DNA of 64,000 nt from contig NZ_ML974132.1 in the NCBI RefSeq assembly GCF_004143485.2, forward strand, positions 62,001 through 126,000, given 5' to 3'. This stretch comes from Halorussus amylolyticus. GTDB lineage: Archaea > Halobacteriota > Halobacteria > Halobacteriales > Haladaptataceae. A program made the position numbers and the translations under genes. This document shows, piece after piece, positions 16,305 to 25,382 of this stretch. Positions within the stretch are counted from its first letter, which is position 1; every line of letters starts with the position of its first letter. The notes beneath the pieces are model-generated. The model did not search any database. It was not told the DNA's origin and was given only the letters and a program-made list of their open reading frames with translations.

Positions 16305-19271
16305 TTTCGTCGAGGTGGTCGGGGTCGGCGCGCTCTCGAACACCGACGCGAGCAGTTTTCGCTCGATTCGGCGCACGTGGTCGTAGAACGCGGTGTGGGA
16401 GATGTCGAGCATCGCGGCGACGTCGCGGCCGGTCACGTCCCGCTGGGCGTCGAAGAAGCCGCTGTGGTACGCGACCTGCGCGACTTCGAGTTGGCGTTCG
16501 GTGAGGTCGTCGCGGAAGCGCCCGCGAGCGTCGTTGGTCTCCAGCGTGCGCACCTGCTCGCGCTGGGCGACCAACTCCGCGCCGTCGTACGCGTTCGAGA
16601 CCACCTCGTCGATGGACCGGGCGGTCACCGAGTCGGGAACGTCCACGGTCAGTGAGATTCCCTCCGGGGTCGCCTGAAGCCGACGGAGCATCGCCCCGTG
16701 GTCGGCGAGGATTCGCGTGACGAAGTGGTCTCGCACTCGGAGACCGACGAGTCCATCGGACTCGTCGGTCTCCCGAATCGGTTCCGCGTCGGTGACGCCG
16801 ACGAACCCGTCGGCGGCCTCGACCACCCGGTCGAGCGGCGCGTCCTCGACTGTGGCGAACACGAGCGTCGTGCCGTCGTCGTGGGTCACGTCGCCTTCCA
16901 CGCGAATCGTCGCGCCGGTCTCGTCGGCGAGTCGCCGGAGGACCGTGCTCCGGTCGGAGATTCGGTAGTCGAGTTGGACCACGGTGTCGCTCCGGAGCGC
17001 CTCCTTGCGCTGGACCGCGTTGATTGCCGACGCCACGGTGTCGCCGAGTTCGCACAGCACCGACCGGACCATGTCGTCGAACGCGTCGGGACGATTCGCG
17101 TACACCGTCAGCGTCCCGAACAGCACGTCGTCGTAGGCGAGCGGAATCGCCAGCACCGATTGGAAGTCCCGCGACACCGCCTCGGCGCACCACGGACCGG
17201 CCCGGAGGTGGTCGGCGACGTTCGAGACGAGCGCGGCCTCGCGGTCGGCCGCCGCCTCCACGCTCGGCTCGACGCTCGCGGCGTCGGCGTCGAGTTCCAG
17301 CGGGACGCCATCGAGATACCCCTGCTCGTCTCCGGCCCACGCCCGCGGGCGGAGCGTCGTCCCGGAGGCGGTGGTCTCGCCGACCCACGCGAACGCGAAC
17401 CGGTCGTCGGTCGTGAGTCGGTCGCAGACCGCGCGCTCTATCTCGTCGCGGGTCTCGGCCCGAACCAGCGCTTGGTCGATTTCCCGGATGAACCCGTTCA
17501 CCTGATTCAGTTGCGAGAGCTTCCGGTTCTGTCGCTGGAGCGCCGAGTCGCGCTCGCGGAGTTCGGTCTCGCGCTCGACCCGGTCGAGCGCCGCCTCGGT
17601 GGTCGCCGAGAGGAGTTCGGCGACCTCCTCGCTCACCTCGTCGAACGCGCCGTCGTGCGACCGGGGCGCGTCGGGCGCGCCCCGGTCGCCCCCGGCGACT
17701 GCGACGAACACGCCGTGGTCGCCGAGCGGAACCGCGACGTAATCGTCCGCCAGTGCCAGCGGTGAGTCTCGGAGTTCGGGCCGGTCGTCGGGCGTCCCGG
17801 TTTCGGGCGTCACCACGTCACGCGTCAGCGTCTCGTCGGCTACGAACGCCCTGGCGATGGCGGACGAGTCATCGAGACCTACCGCCGAGTGCGACTCGGT
17901 CGCGGCGTCGAACGCATCGGACGCGGCCGTCGGAATCAGTTCGTTCTCCTCGCGGTCGAACCGGTAGACGGCCGTGGCCGCGGTCGGCAGAATCGAGGCC
18001 GCGTCCGCGACCACCCGGTCGGCGATTTCGGCGGCGGTTTCGGCGTAGAGCAGGTCGCGACTCGTCCGGTGAAGCTGGGTCAGCGCCCGTTCGCGCTGTT
18101 TGCGCTTGGTGATGTCCCGACAGCTGTAGAGGGTGGTCCCGCCCTGAATCGAGACGTTCCGAACGTTGACGAGCAGCGCGTGTTCGCGGCCCGTTTTGTC
18201 GGTCGCGGTGCACTCGACGTTGGTCAGCACGGTCTCGGATTCGAGTCGGTCGCGGTCGAACAGGTCGTCACCGAGGAGTGCGTCGATGGTGCCGAACTCG
18301 TAGATTTCCTCGACGGTGTAGCCGAAGATGAAGTGGACGTTCGGGCAGACGTAGGTGAACGCGCCGTCGTCGTCGGTGACCAGCACCGTGTCGGTCATGT
18401 TGTTCAGCGTCACGCGGTGGAGCTCCTCGGACTCCCGGAGTTCCTCCTCCAGTCGGACGCGCTCGGCGACTTCGTGGCCCTCGACTACGACTCGACCGGT
18501 CTCGCCGACCGGTCGGACCGAGAATTCGAATCGGCGCTCGCGGTCCCCGCTCGCGAGTCCGGCCTCGAAGGTCGCGTACTCGCCGTCCGTGGCCGACCGG
18601 ACGGCGCGCTGGAGGTCGCGCCGGGACTCGCCGACCGCCGCCCACGGAAGGCCCCAGAACCGCTTGCCGAGAACCGCGGTCTCGTCGAGTCGGAGGGCGT
18701 CGAGGGCGACGCGGTTCGCCCGGACGACGGTGCCGTCGGCGTCGAGGACGGCGACGAATCGCTCGGGGTCTCCGAAGCACGCGTCGAACTGGGCCGCTCG
18801 CTCGCGGTGTCGCCGGTCGTCGCGGTGGTCCCGGACCGCTCTGAGGCATCGGTCCGCGAGACGAGCGCCGTCGTTTTTGTCGTCGCCGTCGCTGACGCTT
18901 TCGTCGTCCCCGTCGTCGCCGACCGGAACGTAGTCGGCGACCCCGGCCGCGAAAGCCTCGCTTGCGAGCGACTCGTCGCCCGCCTCAGGTGCCAGCACGA
19001 ACGGCGTCGTCACGTCCAGAGCGCGAATCTCACCGAGCAGTTCGAGTCCGGTTCCGCCGTCGAGTCGGTGGGCGGCGACCACGCAGTCGGTCGCATCGGA
19101 GCGCGCTTCCAGCACCTCGACCGCGCGCTCGAACCTCCCGACCGCCCGGACCGAGACGCCGTCGGTGGTCCCGATACGCGGTCGGATTCGCTCCTGCCAC
19201 GAATCCGGGCCGACGAGGAGGATGCGCGCGTCCTCCTCGTCGGCGTCCGGAGAACGCCGAATCCTATCCAT
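16296..19271 (-). CDS. Bat-type multi-domain sensor regulator (receiver-PAS-PAS-GAF-GAF-HTH-10)
   Basis: A 991-aa soluble regulator. Domain order: receiver-like (15-120), PAS (about 165-285), PAS (about 300-415, with MTDTVLVTDDDGAFTYVCPN), GAF (about 420-600), coiled-coil (VERETELRERDSALQRQNRKL), GAF (about 625-780), Bat linker, and C-terminal HTH-10 (LTERQLEVAQVAYHSGFF, about 935-985). This is the bacterio-opsin-activator family architecture. The receiver lacks the N-terminal acidic pair (LLVGPDS) and the phosphoacceptor Asp (VVAAHRLDG), so it is probably not phosphorylated. Input signals (light, redox, ligands) are unknown. It is a DNA-binding activator by family. Confidence 0.93.
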   Translation of the reverse strand: MDRIRRSPDADEEDARILLVGPDSWQERIRPRIGTTDGVSVRAVGRFERAVEVLEARSDATDCVVAAHRLDGGTGLELLGEIRALDVTTPFVLAPEAGDESLASEAFAAGVADYVPVGDDGDDESVSDGDDKNDGARLADRCLRAVRDHRDDRRHRERAAQFDACFGDPERFVAVLDADGTVVRANRVALDALRLDETAVLGKRFWGLPWAAVGESRRDLQRAVRSATDGEYATFEAGLASGDRERRFEFSVRPVGETGRVVVEGHEVAERVRLEEELRESEELHRVTLNNMTDTVLVTDDDGAFTYVCPNVHFIFGYTVEEIYEFGTIDALLGDDLFDRDRLESETVLTNVECTATDKTGREHALLVNVRNVSIQGGTTLYSCRDITKRKQRERALTQLHRTSRDLLYAETAAEIADRVVADAASILPTAATAVYRFDREENELIPTAASDAFDAATESHSAVGLDDSSAIARAFVADETLTRDVVTPETGTPDDRPELRDSPLALADDYVAVPLGDHGVFVAVAGGDRGAPDAPRSHDGAFDEVSEEVAELLSATTEAALDRVERETELRERDSALQRQNRKLSQLNQVNGFIREIDQALVRAETRDEIERAVCDRLTTDDRFAFAWVGETTASGTTLRPRAWAGDEQGYLDGVPLELDADAASVEPSVEAAADREAALVSNVADHLRAGPWCAEAVSRDFQSVLAIPLAYDDVLFGTLTVYANRPDAFDDMVRSVLCELGDTVASAINAVQRKEALRSDTVVQLDYRISDRSTVLRRLADETGATIRVEGDVTHDDGTTLVFATVEDAPLDRVVEAADGFVGVTDAEPIRETDESDGLVGLRVRDHFVTRILADHGAMLRRLQATPEGISLTVDVPDSVTARSIDEVVSNAYDGAELVAQREQVRTLETNDARGRFRDDLTERQLEVAQVAYHSGFFDAQRDVTGRDVAAMLDISHTAFYDHVRRIERKLLASVFESAPTPTTSTKVE

Positions 19272-19367
19272 CGTCGGTGGTATGGAACTCCGAGCAATAA
19301 CCCTTCGTATCGCCGGTCACGCCGCGCGCAGAGCTACCTATTTCCGCCTCGCGCCCAATCGGGGAGT

Positions 19368-19955
19368 ATGGCAAATCCACCTCACGTCGTCGGACTCTGC
19401 GGCAGTCTGCGAGACGAGAGCGTCACTAGAGTCGCGCTGGAACGCGCCCTGAACGAAGTCGAGACGCACGGCGGCGACGCCGAACTGCTCGACCTGCGCG
19501 AGTACGACCTGCCCGCCTTGGACCCCGACGTGGACGACGAGGACGCGGGTGACGCCACCGCGCTCGCTCGCGACGTGCGCGCGGCCGACGCCGTCATCCT
19601 CGGGACGCCGATGTACCACGGGTCGTACTCGTCGGTGCTGAAGACCGCGCTCGACTACTGCGGCTTCGACGAGTTCGAGTCCAAGACCGTGGGCCTGCTC
19701 GCGGTGTCGGGCGGCAGCTTTCCCATCACCGCGCTCGAACACCTCCGGTCGGTCTGCCGGGCGCTCGACGCGTGGGTCCTGCCGTATCAGGCCGCGGTGC
19801 CCCGTTCGCACTCGGCGGTTCGGGACGGCAGTTTCACCGACGAGAAACTGGAGGAACGAGTGGTCCGACTCGGCGAGGAGACGGTGAAGTACGCCAACAT
19901 CGAGCCGTCACCGCCGTCGATGGAGAGCGAGGAGAACGTCGGCGCGGTGGACTGA
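19368..19955 (+). CDS. NADPH-dependent FMN reductase
   Basis: A 195-aa flavodoxin-like reductase. The FMN phosphate loop is VVGLCGSLRDESVTR (residues 7-21). PMYHGSYSSVLKTALDYCGF (about 83-102) is the family core, and LLAVSGGSFPITALEHLR follows. It reduces FMN or, in related enzymes, azo dyes, quinones or chromate. The gene diverges from the Bat-type regulator, with about 95 nt between the starts, so the regulator could control it. Confidence 0.93.
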   Translation: MANPPHVVGLCGSLRDESVTRVALERALNEVETHGGDAELLDLREYDLPALDPDVDDEDAGDATALARDVRAADAVILGTPMYHGSYSSVLKTALDYCGFDEFESKTVGLLAVSGGSFPITALEHLRSVCRALDAWVLPYQAAVPRSHSAVRDGSFTDEKLEERVVRLGEETVKYANIEPSPPSMESEENVGAVD

Positions 19956-20028
19956 CACGGAGCGGGCGCGGCCGGCGACCGACCCGATTCGGCAATCCTT
20001 TTGGCGCTCCTCTGAGCGCACATCCGAC

Positions 20029-20613
20029 ATGCACAAGATAACGAACAGCGGGTGGGTCGAGGTCGTGACCGGGTGCATGTTCTCCGGGAAGACCGAGGAA
20101 CTGCTCCGCAGGCTCCGCCGGGCCGAAATCGCCGGGCAGGAGGTCGCGGTGTTCAAACCCTCGCTCGACAACCGCTACGGCGAGGGGACCGTCGGCTCGC
20201 ACAGCGGCCGCCAGTGGGACGCGACCGTAGTAGACGCAGAAGCGGGCGTCTGGGAGATTCCCGAGACGCTCAACGGCGAGCAGGTCGTCGCCATCGACGA
20301 GGCCAACTTCTTCAGCGAGGAACTGGTCCCGGTGTGCGAACAGCTCGCAGACGACGACCGGCGAGTCATCGTCTCGGGTACCGACCAGACGTTCCGGGGC
20401 GAGCCGTTCGACCCGCTACCGCGACTCGTCGCGCTCGCGGAGTACGTCGATAAGTATCAGGCCATCTGCGCCGAGTGCGGCGAACCGGCGAGTCGGAATC
20501 AGCGACTCATCGACGGCGAACCCGCCCACGTCGAGGACCCGACTATCATGGTGGGTGCCGAGGAGTCGTACGAAGCCCGATGTCGCAACTGTCATACCCT
20601 TCGGACCGAGTAG
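20029..20613 (+). CDS. tdk: thymidine kinase
   Basis: A 194-aa type II thymidine kinase that phosphorylates thymidine to dTMP (salvage). The P-loop is VTGCMFSGKTEELLRRL (about residues 10-25), followed by AIDEANFF (Walker B-like) and the lasso-domain zinc site formed by CAECG and CRNCH. The C-terminal YEARCRNCHTLRTE is family-typical. It is followed 7 nt later by the Yip1 gene, suggesting one transcript. Confidence 0.96.
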   Translation: MHKITNSGWVEVVTGCMFSGKTEELLRRLRRAEIAGQEVAVFKPSLDNRYGEGTVGSHSGRQWDATVVDAEAGVWEIPETLNGEQVVAIDEANFFSEELVPVCEQLADDDRRVIVSGTDQTFRGEPFDPLPRLVALAEYVDKYQAICAECGEPASRNQRLIDGEPAHVEDPTIMVGAEESYEARCRNCHTLRTE

Positions 20614-20620
20614 TTCGACT

Positions 20621-21274
20621 GTGACACAGTGGGTCGAGAACCCCACGGGCGGGCGCGACCGCGGCCCCGTCGCGGTGGCTCGCGCGTGGGTCGAAGTCCT
20701 GATTCGCCCGAGACGGTTCTTCGAGCGCGCCATCGCGCCGGGCGACCAAGCGCCGGGGCTGGTGTTCGCCATGGTGGTCGTCCTCGTCGAGGAAGCGACC
20801 CGGTTCGCGCTCGTGCCGGGTGCGGCCCCGAGCTTCGGGAGTCAGCCTGCGCTCTCGGCGCTGCTCGGTCTCTTGCTCGCGGCGCTGTTCGTCGCGCCCG
20901 CGGTGCTCCACCTGACCGCGGCGCTCCAGACGCTCCTGCTCATGCTGGTCGTCCCCGACCGCGGGGGCATCAGCGAGACGGTGCAGGTCATCGCCTACGC
21001 GACCGCACCCTGTGTGTTCGCCGGGATTCCGAGTCCGACCGTGCGAGTCGTCTGTGCCGCCTACGGCGCGGTGCTGTTCGTCGTCGGACTTCGGGCGGTC
21101 CACGGGACCTCGACGCTCCGGGCGCTCCTCGCGGGGGCGATACCGGCGTCGCTGGTGTTCGGCTACGCGTTCCGCGGATTCGCGGCGCTCGAAGATGTCG
21201 TGGTGTGGCGCGCGAGCGAGGTCTGTCTCCGAATCGCGGAGCTCGGTTTCGAGGCCTGTCTTCCCGTCGCGTGA
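20621..21274 (+). CDS. Yip1 domain membrane protein
   Basis: A 217-aa protein with about five hydrophobic helices in the Yip1 pattern: N-terminal amphipathic region RAWVEVLIRPRRFFERAI, then helices at about 45-65, 75-100, 105-120, 140-158 and 165-185. GTG start 7 nt after tdk. Function of archaeal Yip1 proteins is unknown. Codons near the end (21181-21231) are repeated almost perfectly, inverted, at 38574-38624. Confidence 0.82.
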   Translation: MTQWVENPTGGRDRGPVAVARAWVEVLIRPRRFFERAIAPGDQAPGLVFAMVVVLVEEATRFALVPGAAPSFGSQPALSALLGLLLAALFVAPAVLHLTAALQTLLLMLVVPDRGGISETVQVIAYATAPCVFAGIPSPTVRVVCAAYGAVLFVVGLRAVHGTSTLRALLAGAIPASLVFGYAFRGFAALEDVVVWRASEVCLRIAELGFEACLPVA

Positions 21275-21366
21275 CGGGCGGACGGCGCGATTTCGTCGGA
21301 TGACGTGGCTCCGTCGGACGGCGCGACTCCACCGGACTCATTACTCGTGACGACGAACGTCGAACC

Positions 21367-21513
21367 ATGCGAGACGAGGAGGAAATCCGCGAGCAGTACG
21401 AATTTCTCAAAGAGCAACTCGACGACGACGAGATGCGCCACGAGGGGATACGCCAAATGTTCACGTACTACAAGCGAGCGCTCGGTTGGGTACTCGAAGA
21501 AGAGTATATTTAA
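21367..21513 (+). CDS. small acidic helical protein (48 aa)
   Basis: 48 aa: starts MRDEEEIREQYEFLKEQLDDD and ends LGWVLEEEYI. It is nearly all helix-forming and acidic, with a hydrophobic C-terminal end, so a short coiled coil is likely. It is a plausible haloarchaeal small protein of unknown function, with ordinary halophile codon use. Confidence 0.6.
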   Translation: MRDEEEIREQYEFLKEQLDDDEMRHEGIRQMFTYYKRALGWVLEEEYI

Positions 21514-21865
21514 TGGGGAAAATTCCGGCGACTCAGCGCTGGAAATACGGCTCTGTCGGTGTACCGGTACGCCTCTCCGACGCCGGTAGTTTTAAGTGTA
21601 TACGGCGTTTTGATGCAAGTGACGCTTCGCTTGGAGGGCCGAAGCGTCAGCGGGGACCAATTCAGGGCGGCAAGCGGTCGCGGGGCTTTTTCACCCCCGC
21701 GTATTCCGCTTTCCTTTCGATAACTACGATTGCGAGCCTCGGCTGTGTGGATTTCGCTTGTGACTGACTCGACCCGTACCGACCTCGACCTGTTCGAAAC
21801 GTGCGACCGTCCGAAAAGCGGACCGCTCGAAAAGCGTGACCGTCCGAAAAATTCGACTCGCGGCG
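21514..21865. other. intergenic region with a structured promoter-linked segment
   Basis: No convincing long gene. TTTTAAGTGTATA (21589-21601) is a strong box A. It is followed by a 10-bp perfect stem (21620-21629 with 21640-21649) and a 7-bp stem with a T-rich loop (21679-21685 with 21695-21701). A 36-codon reading frame (21613-21723) starts at about the right distance. So this is either a small RNA or a very small protein gene. The remainder up to the amphi-Trp gene shows short GACCGTCCGAAAA repeats (21806-21818 and 21839-21851). Confidence 0.5.
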
Positions 21866-22147
21866 TTACTCGATGCTGAGCGACGAGTCCGACCCCTGCT
21901 CGCCCTCGTCCCACTCGATTTCGAACTCGACGCTGAGTTCGCTCTGCCCGCCGCCCGAGGGCGTCTCGCGCTCGGCCTTGACCTCGAACGTCGGCTGTGC
22001 GGGCGGCGCGAGCGACACCGACTGGTCGCCCGCCGACAGCGAGAACTCCTGTCCGGATTCGAGCTTTTCGGCGACGGTCCGGAGGTACGCGGCGATGTCT
22101 TCGCGGCTCTGACGGCGCTCGGACTTGAACAGCACTTCTTCTGGCAT
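21866..22147 (-). CDS. amphi-Trp domain protein
   Basis: A 93-aa protein starting MPEEVLFKSERRQSREDIA and containing the GQEFSLSAGDQSVSL and PTFEVKAERE elements of the amphi-Trp domain family, which is small and very frequent in haloarchaea. The C-terminus is acidic (EWDEGEQGSDSSLSIE). Function unknown. Divergent from the PadR regulator. Confidence 0.88.
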   Translation of the reverse strand: MPEEVLFKSERRQSREDIAAYLRTVAEKLESGQEFSLSAGDQSVSLAPPAQPTFEVKAERETPSGGGQSELSVEFEIEWDEGEQGSDSSLSIE

Positions 22148-22215
22148 ACCTACAGAAAGACGCCGGACGGCCTTAAATTCGCGGTCGGCCAGCGAACGCA
22201 GGGCCCGGAGTCGTG

Positions 22216-22251
22216 CGGCCCCTCGCGGCGCGTGCGCGCCGCGAGGGGCCG
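22216..22251. repeat. perfect inverted repeat, 17-bp arms, before the PadR gene
   Basis: Arms 22216-22232 and 22235-22251 separated by two bases. The next bases (TTATCTT) are a candidate box A, and the PadR ATG follows 41 nt after the repeat. Flanking genes diverge. Confidence 0.9.
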
Positions 22252-22292
22252 TTATCTTCTTTTCTATCCGAAATGTATCCCGTACGGTACCG

Positions 22293-22580
22293 ATGCACGA
22301 CCTGACAGGATTTCAGCGCGACCTGCTGTACGTCATCGCAGGACTGGACGAACCGCACGGACTCGCCATCAAGGAGGAACTCGAAACCTACTACGAGAAG
22401 GAGATTCACCACGGTCGGCTGTATCCGAACCTCGACACGCTCGTGGACAAGGGGCTGGTCGAGAAGGGCCAGCGCGACCGTCGGACGAACTACTACACGC
22501 TGACTCGGCGCGGGACTCGGGAAATCGAGGCCCGCCGCGAGTGGGAGGCCCAGTACGTCGAACTGAGCGTCGAGGCGTGA
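22293..22580 (+). CDS. PadR family transcriptional regulator
   Basis: A 95-aa winged-helix protein with the PadR signature: LTGFQRDLLYVIAGLDEPHGLAIKEELE, HGRLYPNLDTLVDKGLVEKG and the TNYYTLTRRGTREIEAR wing. Length is that of the short, single-domain haloarchaeal PadR proteins. Possible targets are the adjacent amphi-Trp gene (divergent) and the AI-2E transporter (convergent), but this is inference. Confidence 0.93.
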   Translation: MHDLTGFQRDLLYVIAGLDEPHGLAIKEELETYYEKEIHHGRLYPNLDTLVDKGLVEKGQRDRRTNYYTLTRRGTREIEARREWEAQYVELSVEA

Positions 22581-22613
22581 GGTGCGGTCCCGGAGCAGGT
22601 GCGGGGGTTCTCG

Positions 22614-23906
22614 TCAGTCCTCGGCTTCCGAACCGCTACCGCTCGGTGCGTTCGCTGGCGTCTCCGGAGTGTCGTCCGACCCGGCATCCGTCGCGTCGTC
22701 GGTCGTCGCATCGTCCTCAGTCCCCGTCTCGTCGTCGATTGTGGTGCCGTCGGCCGTCGCGGACGCGTCGGTCGCTGGTTCGACGCGTTCGAACAGGTAG
22801 GTCGGGTCCACCGCCCACGGCCGAATCGGTTCGCCCCGTATCAGTTCGGGCATCACGATGCGGACGAAGTGGATGACGAACACCAGTATCATCGGGCCGA
22901 GGAAGATGCCGTACCACCCGAACAGCAGCGGGCCGAGGATGTACGCCAGCATCACGAGTCCGACGTGGAGGTCCTTGCCCGAGACGTACGGCCGGAGGAC
23001 GAGGTCCGGAATCGTGTCCACGATGACGAACGACACCGCGAAGAAGAGCGCGGGGAACCACAGCACCTCGGGTGCCTGCACGCCCGCCTCGATACCGAGA
23101 TACGCCGCCACCGGGAAGTAGACCAGTTTCATCCCGACCACGGGAATCAGGCTGGCCGCGCCCGCGAGCAGGCCGACGAGCGTGGGGTACGGCACGGCGA
23201 GTTCGGGCGGCGCGACCAGATTCAGCGTGTTGTACGACGCCGCGCCGATGGTGCCCGTGAACAGCGCGTTCAGGATGTTGCCGAAGAAGACGCTGTTCAA
23301 ATCGCGGTCCACCGCCTTCCCGTACGCGGTGACGACGCCGCCGCTGTCGGCGAACTGCTGTCGGACGTACCCCGAGAGCCGGTGGTCGTCCCGGAGCAGG
23401 TAGAACGCGAGCGCAATCATCACGAACAGGTGGAGCAGACCGGTGCCGACGAAGCCGACGTATTCGAGCGCCGACAGCCCCACGTCGCGGATGAGTCCGG
23501 TGTTCGGGTTCGCGAGCAGTTCTTCGGGCGGTTGTGCGATAGTCGAGACGTTGAGGTACGGCCCGAGTTCGGTGAGAATCGCGTCGATGTCGCTCGGCAC
23601 GGCTTCGGCTTCCTCCACGCGCTCGACCGCCTTCGCGAACTCCTGAAGCCCGATGGCTGCAGTGTAGGCGATTAACAGCAGGACGGGGAGCGCGAGCGCC
23701 AGCAGCGAGACGCCCGCGGCGAGACTCGGCGGTCGGACGGTCCGCCGAATCTGGCGGTACACCGGTCGGGTCGCGTAGTAGATGAAGACGCCGAAGACGA
23801 ACGTGCCGACGAACGAGTAGACCACGTAGCCGACCGCCGCGGCGAGCGCGAACCCGACGGCCCACCACGCGGTCCGCGAGCGGTCGATGTCCCAGTCGGC
23901 GACCAT
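22614..23906 (-). CDS. AI-2E family transporter
   Basis: A 430-aa polytopic membrane protein of the AI-2E/UPF0118 family. It has an N-terminal helix pair (about 15-55), a long amphipathic region (about 85-150), a central helix (VGTGLLHLFVMIALAFYLL), and C-terminal helices with the family motif IPVVGMKLVYFPVA and LGPLLFGWYGIFLGPMI. The last 60 residues are a Thr/Asp-rich tail typical of halophiles. The substrate may be a small signal molecule or Na+/H+ exchange. Start at 23906 by family length. Confidence 0.9.
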   Translation of the reverse strand: MVADWDIDRSRTAWWAVGFALAAAVGYVVYSFVGTFVFGVFIYYATRPVYRQIRRTVRPPSLAAGVSLLALALPVLLLIAYTAAIGLQEFAKAVERVEEAEAVPSDIDAILTELGPYLNVSTIAQPPEELLANPNTGLIRDVGLSALEYVGFVGTGLLHLFVMIALAFYLLRDDHRLSGYVRQQFADSGGVVTAYGKAVDRDLNSVFFGNILNALFTGTIGAASYNTLNLVAPPELAVPYPTLVGLLAGAASLIPVVGMKLVYFPVAAYLGIEAGVQAPEVLWFPALFFAVSFVIVDTIPDLVLRPYVSGKDLHVGLVMLAYILGPLLFGWYGIFLGPMILVFVIHFVRIVMPELIRGEPIRPWAVDPTYLFERVEPATDASATADGTTIDDETGTEDDATTDDATDAGSDDTPETPANAPSGSGSEAED

Positions 23907-24010
23907 GTTCGACTCACGGAGTCGGCGGGATAAAAAGGTTCGCTGGCTGTCGGGACTCCGGAGTCGGTCGCCGTCACGCGGGCGAGGTTCGTCGATACAC
24001 CGCCAACGGG

Positions 24011-24018
24011 TTTTTAAA
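24011..24018 (+). promoter_or_regulatory. box A for the MgtC/DUF4010 gene
   Basis: TTTTTAAA lies 24-31 nt before the GTG at 24042, which fixes that start as leaderless. Confidence 0.6.
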
Positions 24019-24041
24019 TCAAGCCGCGTTATTTCTCCGAA

Positions 24042-25310
24042 GTGCAAGGTATCGCCGAGTCTATCGCATCAGCGCCGTTGGACGACCAAGTCGTCAGAAT
24101 CGCTATCGCGGGTGCTCTGGGGCTGTTTCTCGGTCTGGAGCGAGAGTGGTCACGCAAGCCCGCCGGGATTCGGACGTTCACGCTCATCACGCTCCTCGGG
24201 GCGGTGTTCACGCTCCTCGACCGCGACGTATTGCTGTTGCTCGGGGGCCTGCTCGTCATCGTACAGGGCGTCCTGCTCGCGGTACAGGGGCTGACCGCCG
24301 ACGAGGGCGACGACGAGGAGGGCCTCTCGCTCACCACCTCGGTGTCGATGCTGGTCGCGTTCGGCGTCGGCGCGCTCGTCATGGAGGGGTACATCATCGT
24401 CAGCGTGACCGTGGCGGTGCTGTCGTCGCTCCTGCTCGTGCTGAAACGCGAGCTACACAGTTTCGCGTGGGGACTCTCGCGCGAGGAACTCCGGTCGGCG
24501 GTCGAGTTCGCCATCCTCGCGTTCGTTATCTACCCGCTGCTCCCCGACGGGGAGTTCGCGTTCGGCGTCCAGCCGCGAGTGGTGTGGCTGATGGTCGTCA
24601 CGGTCGCCGCAATCGGCATCGTCAACTACGCCGTCGTCGAGACGTACGGCGGTCGTGGCATCGCTGTCACCGGCTTTTTCGGCGGTCTCGCGTCCTCAAC
24701 GGCGGTCGTCGGGACGATGCTCGACCACGTGAAACAGCGGCCCGAAGCCGCCTCCTACGGCGTGGCCGCCATCCTGCTCGCCGACGCCGCGATGGCGGTC
24801 CGAAACCTCGCCATCGCGCTCGCGTTCACCGTCGGGGGCGAGGCTCCGGTCCTCTACGGCGCGGTGTTGCCCCTCGGCGTGGTGATTCTCGGGAGCGTCG
24901 CCATCGCTGGCTACACCGCCGACTGGTCCGAGAAGGTGGACATCGACCTCGAAAGCCCGTTCTCGCTCCGGAACGCGCTGAGCTTCGGGGCCATCTTCCT
25001 GCTCGTCATCGTGGCGGGCGCGGTGGCCCAACAGCAGTTCGGCTCCGCCGGATTCTACGTGACCGCTCTGCTGTCGGGGCTGGTCTCCAGCGCGGGCGTG
25101 ACCTCCTCGGCGGTCCTGCTCTACATCGGCGGGAACTTCGACGCTCAGACCGCGGTGTTCGGTATCCTGCTCGCGACTGCCTCCTCCATCGCGGTCAAGG
25201 CGGCGCTGACCCTCTCCGCGCCCGACCGCAACTTCGCCTACCGGGTCACTGGGTGGAGCACCGTCCTGCTCGCGGGGTCTGGAGTCGCGGCGGTCCTCGC
25301 CACCTTGTGA
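24042..25310 (+). CDS. MgtC/SapB-DUF4010 membrane protein
   Basis: A 422-aa membrane protein. The first ~140 residues match the MgtC/SapB domain (LGLFLGLEREWSRKPAGIRTFTLI, GAVFTLL). The remainder is a DUF4010 domain with about nine more helices (e.g. VTGFFGGLASSTAVVGTM and ALLSGLVSSAGVTSSAVLLY). Two related segments with Gly-Leu-x-Ser-Ser look like internal symmetry. MgtC proteins are linked to Mg2+ homeostasis in bacteria; the DUF4010 fusions have no proven substrate. GTG start by promoter spacing. Confidence 0.9.
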   Translation: MQGIAESIASAPLDDQVVRIAIAGALGLFLGLEREWSRKPAGIRTFTLITLLGAVFTLLDRDVLLLLGGLLVIVQGVLLAVQGLTADEGDDEEGLSLTTSVSMLVAFGVGALVMEGYIIVSVTVAVLSSLLLVLKRELHSFAWGLSREELRSAVEFAILAFVIYPLLPDGEFAFGVQPRVVWLMVVTVAAIGIVNYAVVETYGGRGIAVTGFFGGLASSTAVVGTMLDHVKQRPEAASYGVAAILLADAAMAVRNLAIALAFTVGGEAPVLYGAVLPLGVVILGSVAIAGYTADWSEKVDIDLESPFSLRNALSFGAIFLLVIVAGAVAQQQFGSAGFYVTALLSGLVSSAGVTSSAVLLYIGGNFDAQTAVFGILLATASSIAVKAALTLSAPDRNFAYRVTGWSTVLLAGSGVAAVLATL

Positions 25311-25352
25311 AAGAATTGCGGGAACCGGAACGGTGGGAATTAGAACGAATCC

Positions 25353-25359
25353 ATTAAAG
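25353..25359 (+). promoter_or_regulatory. box A for the aminotransferase gene
   Basis: ATTAAAG, 24-30 nt before the ATG at 25383. Confidence 0.5.
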
Positions 25360-25382
25360 GGTGGGTCTTCATACCGGATGAC

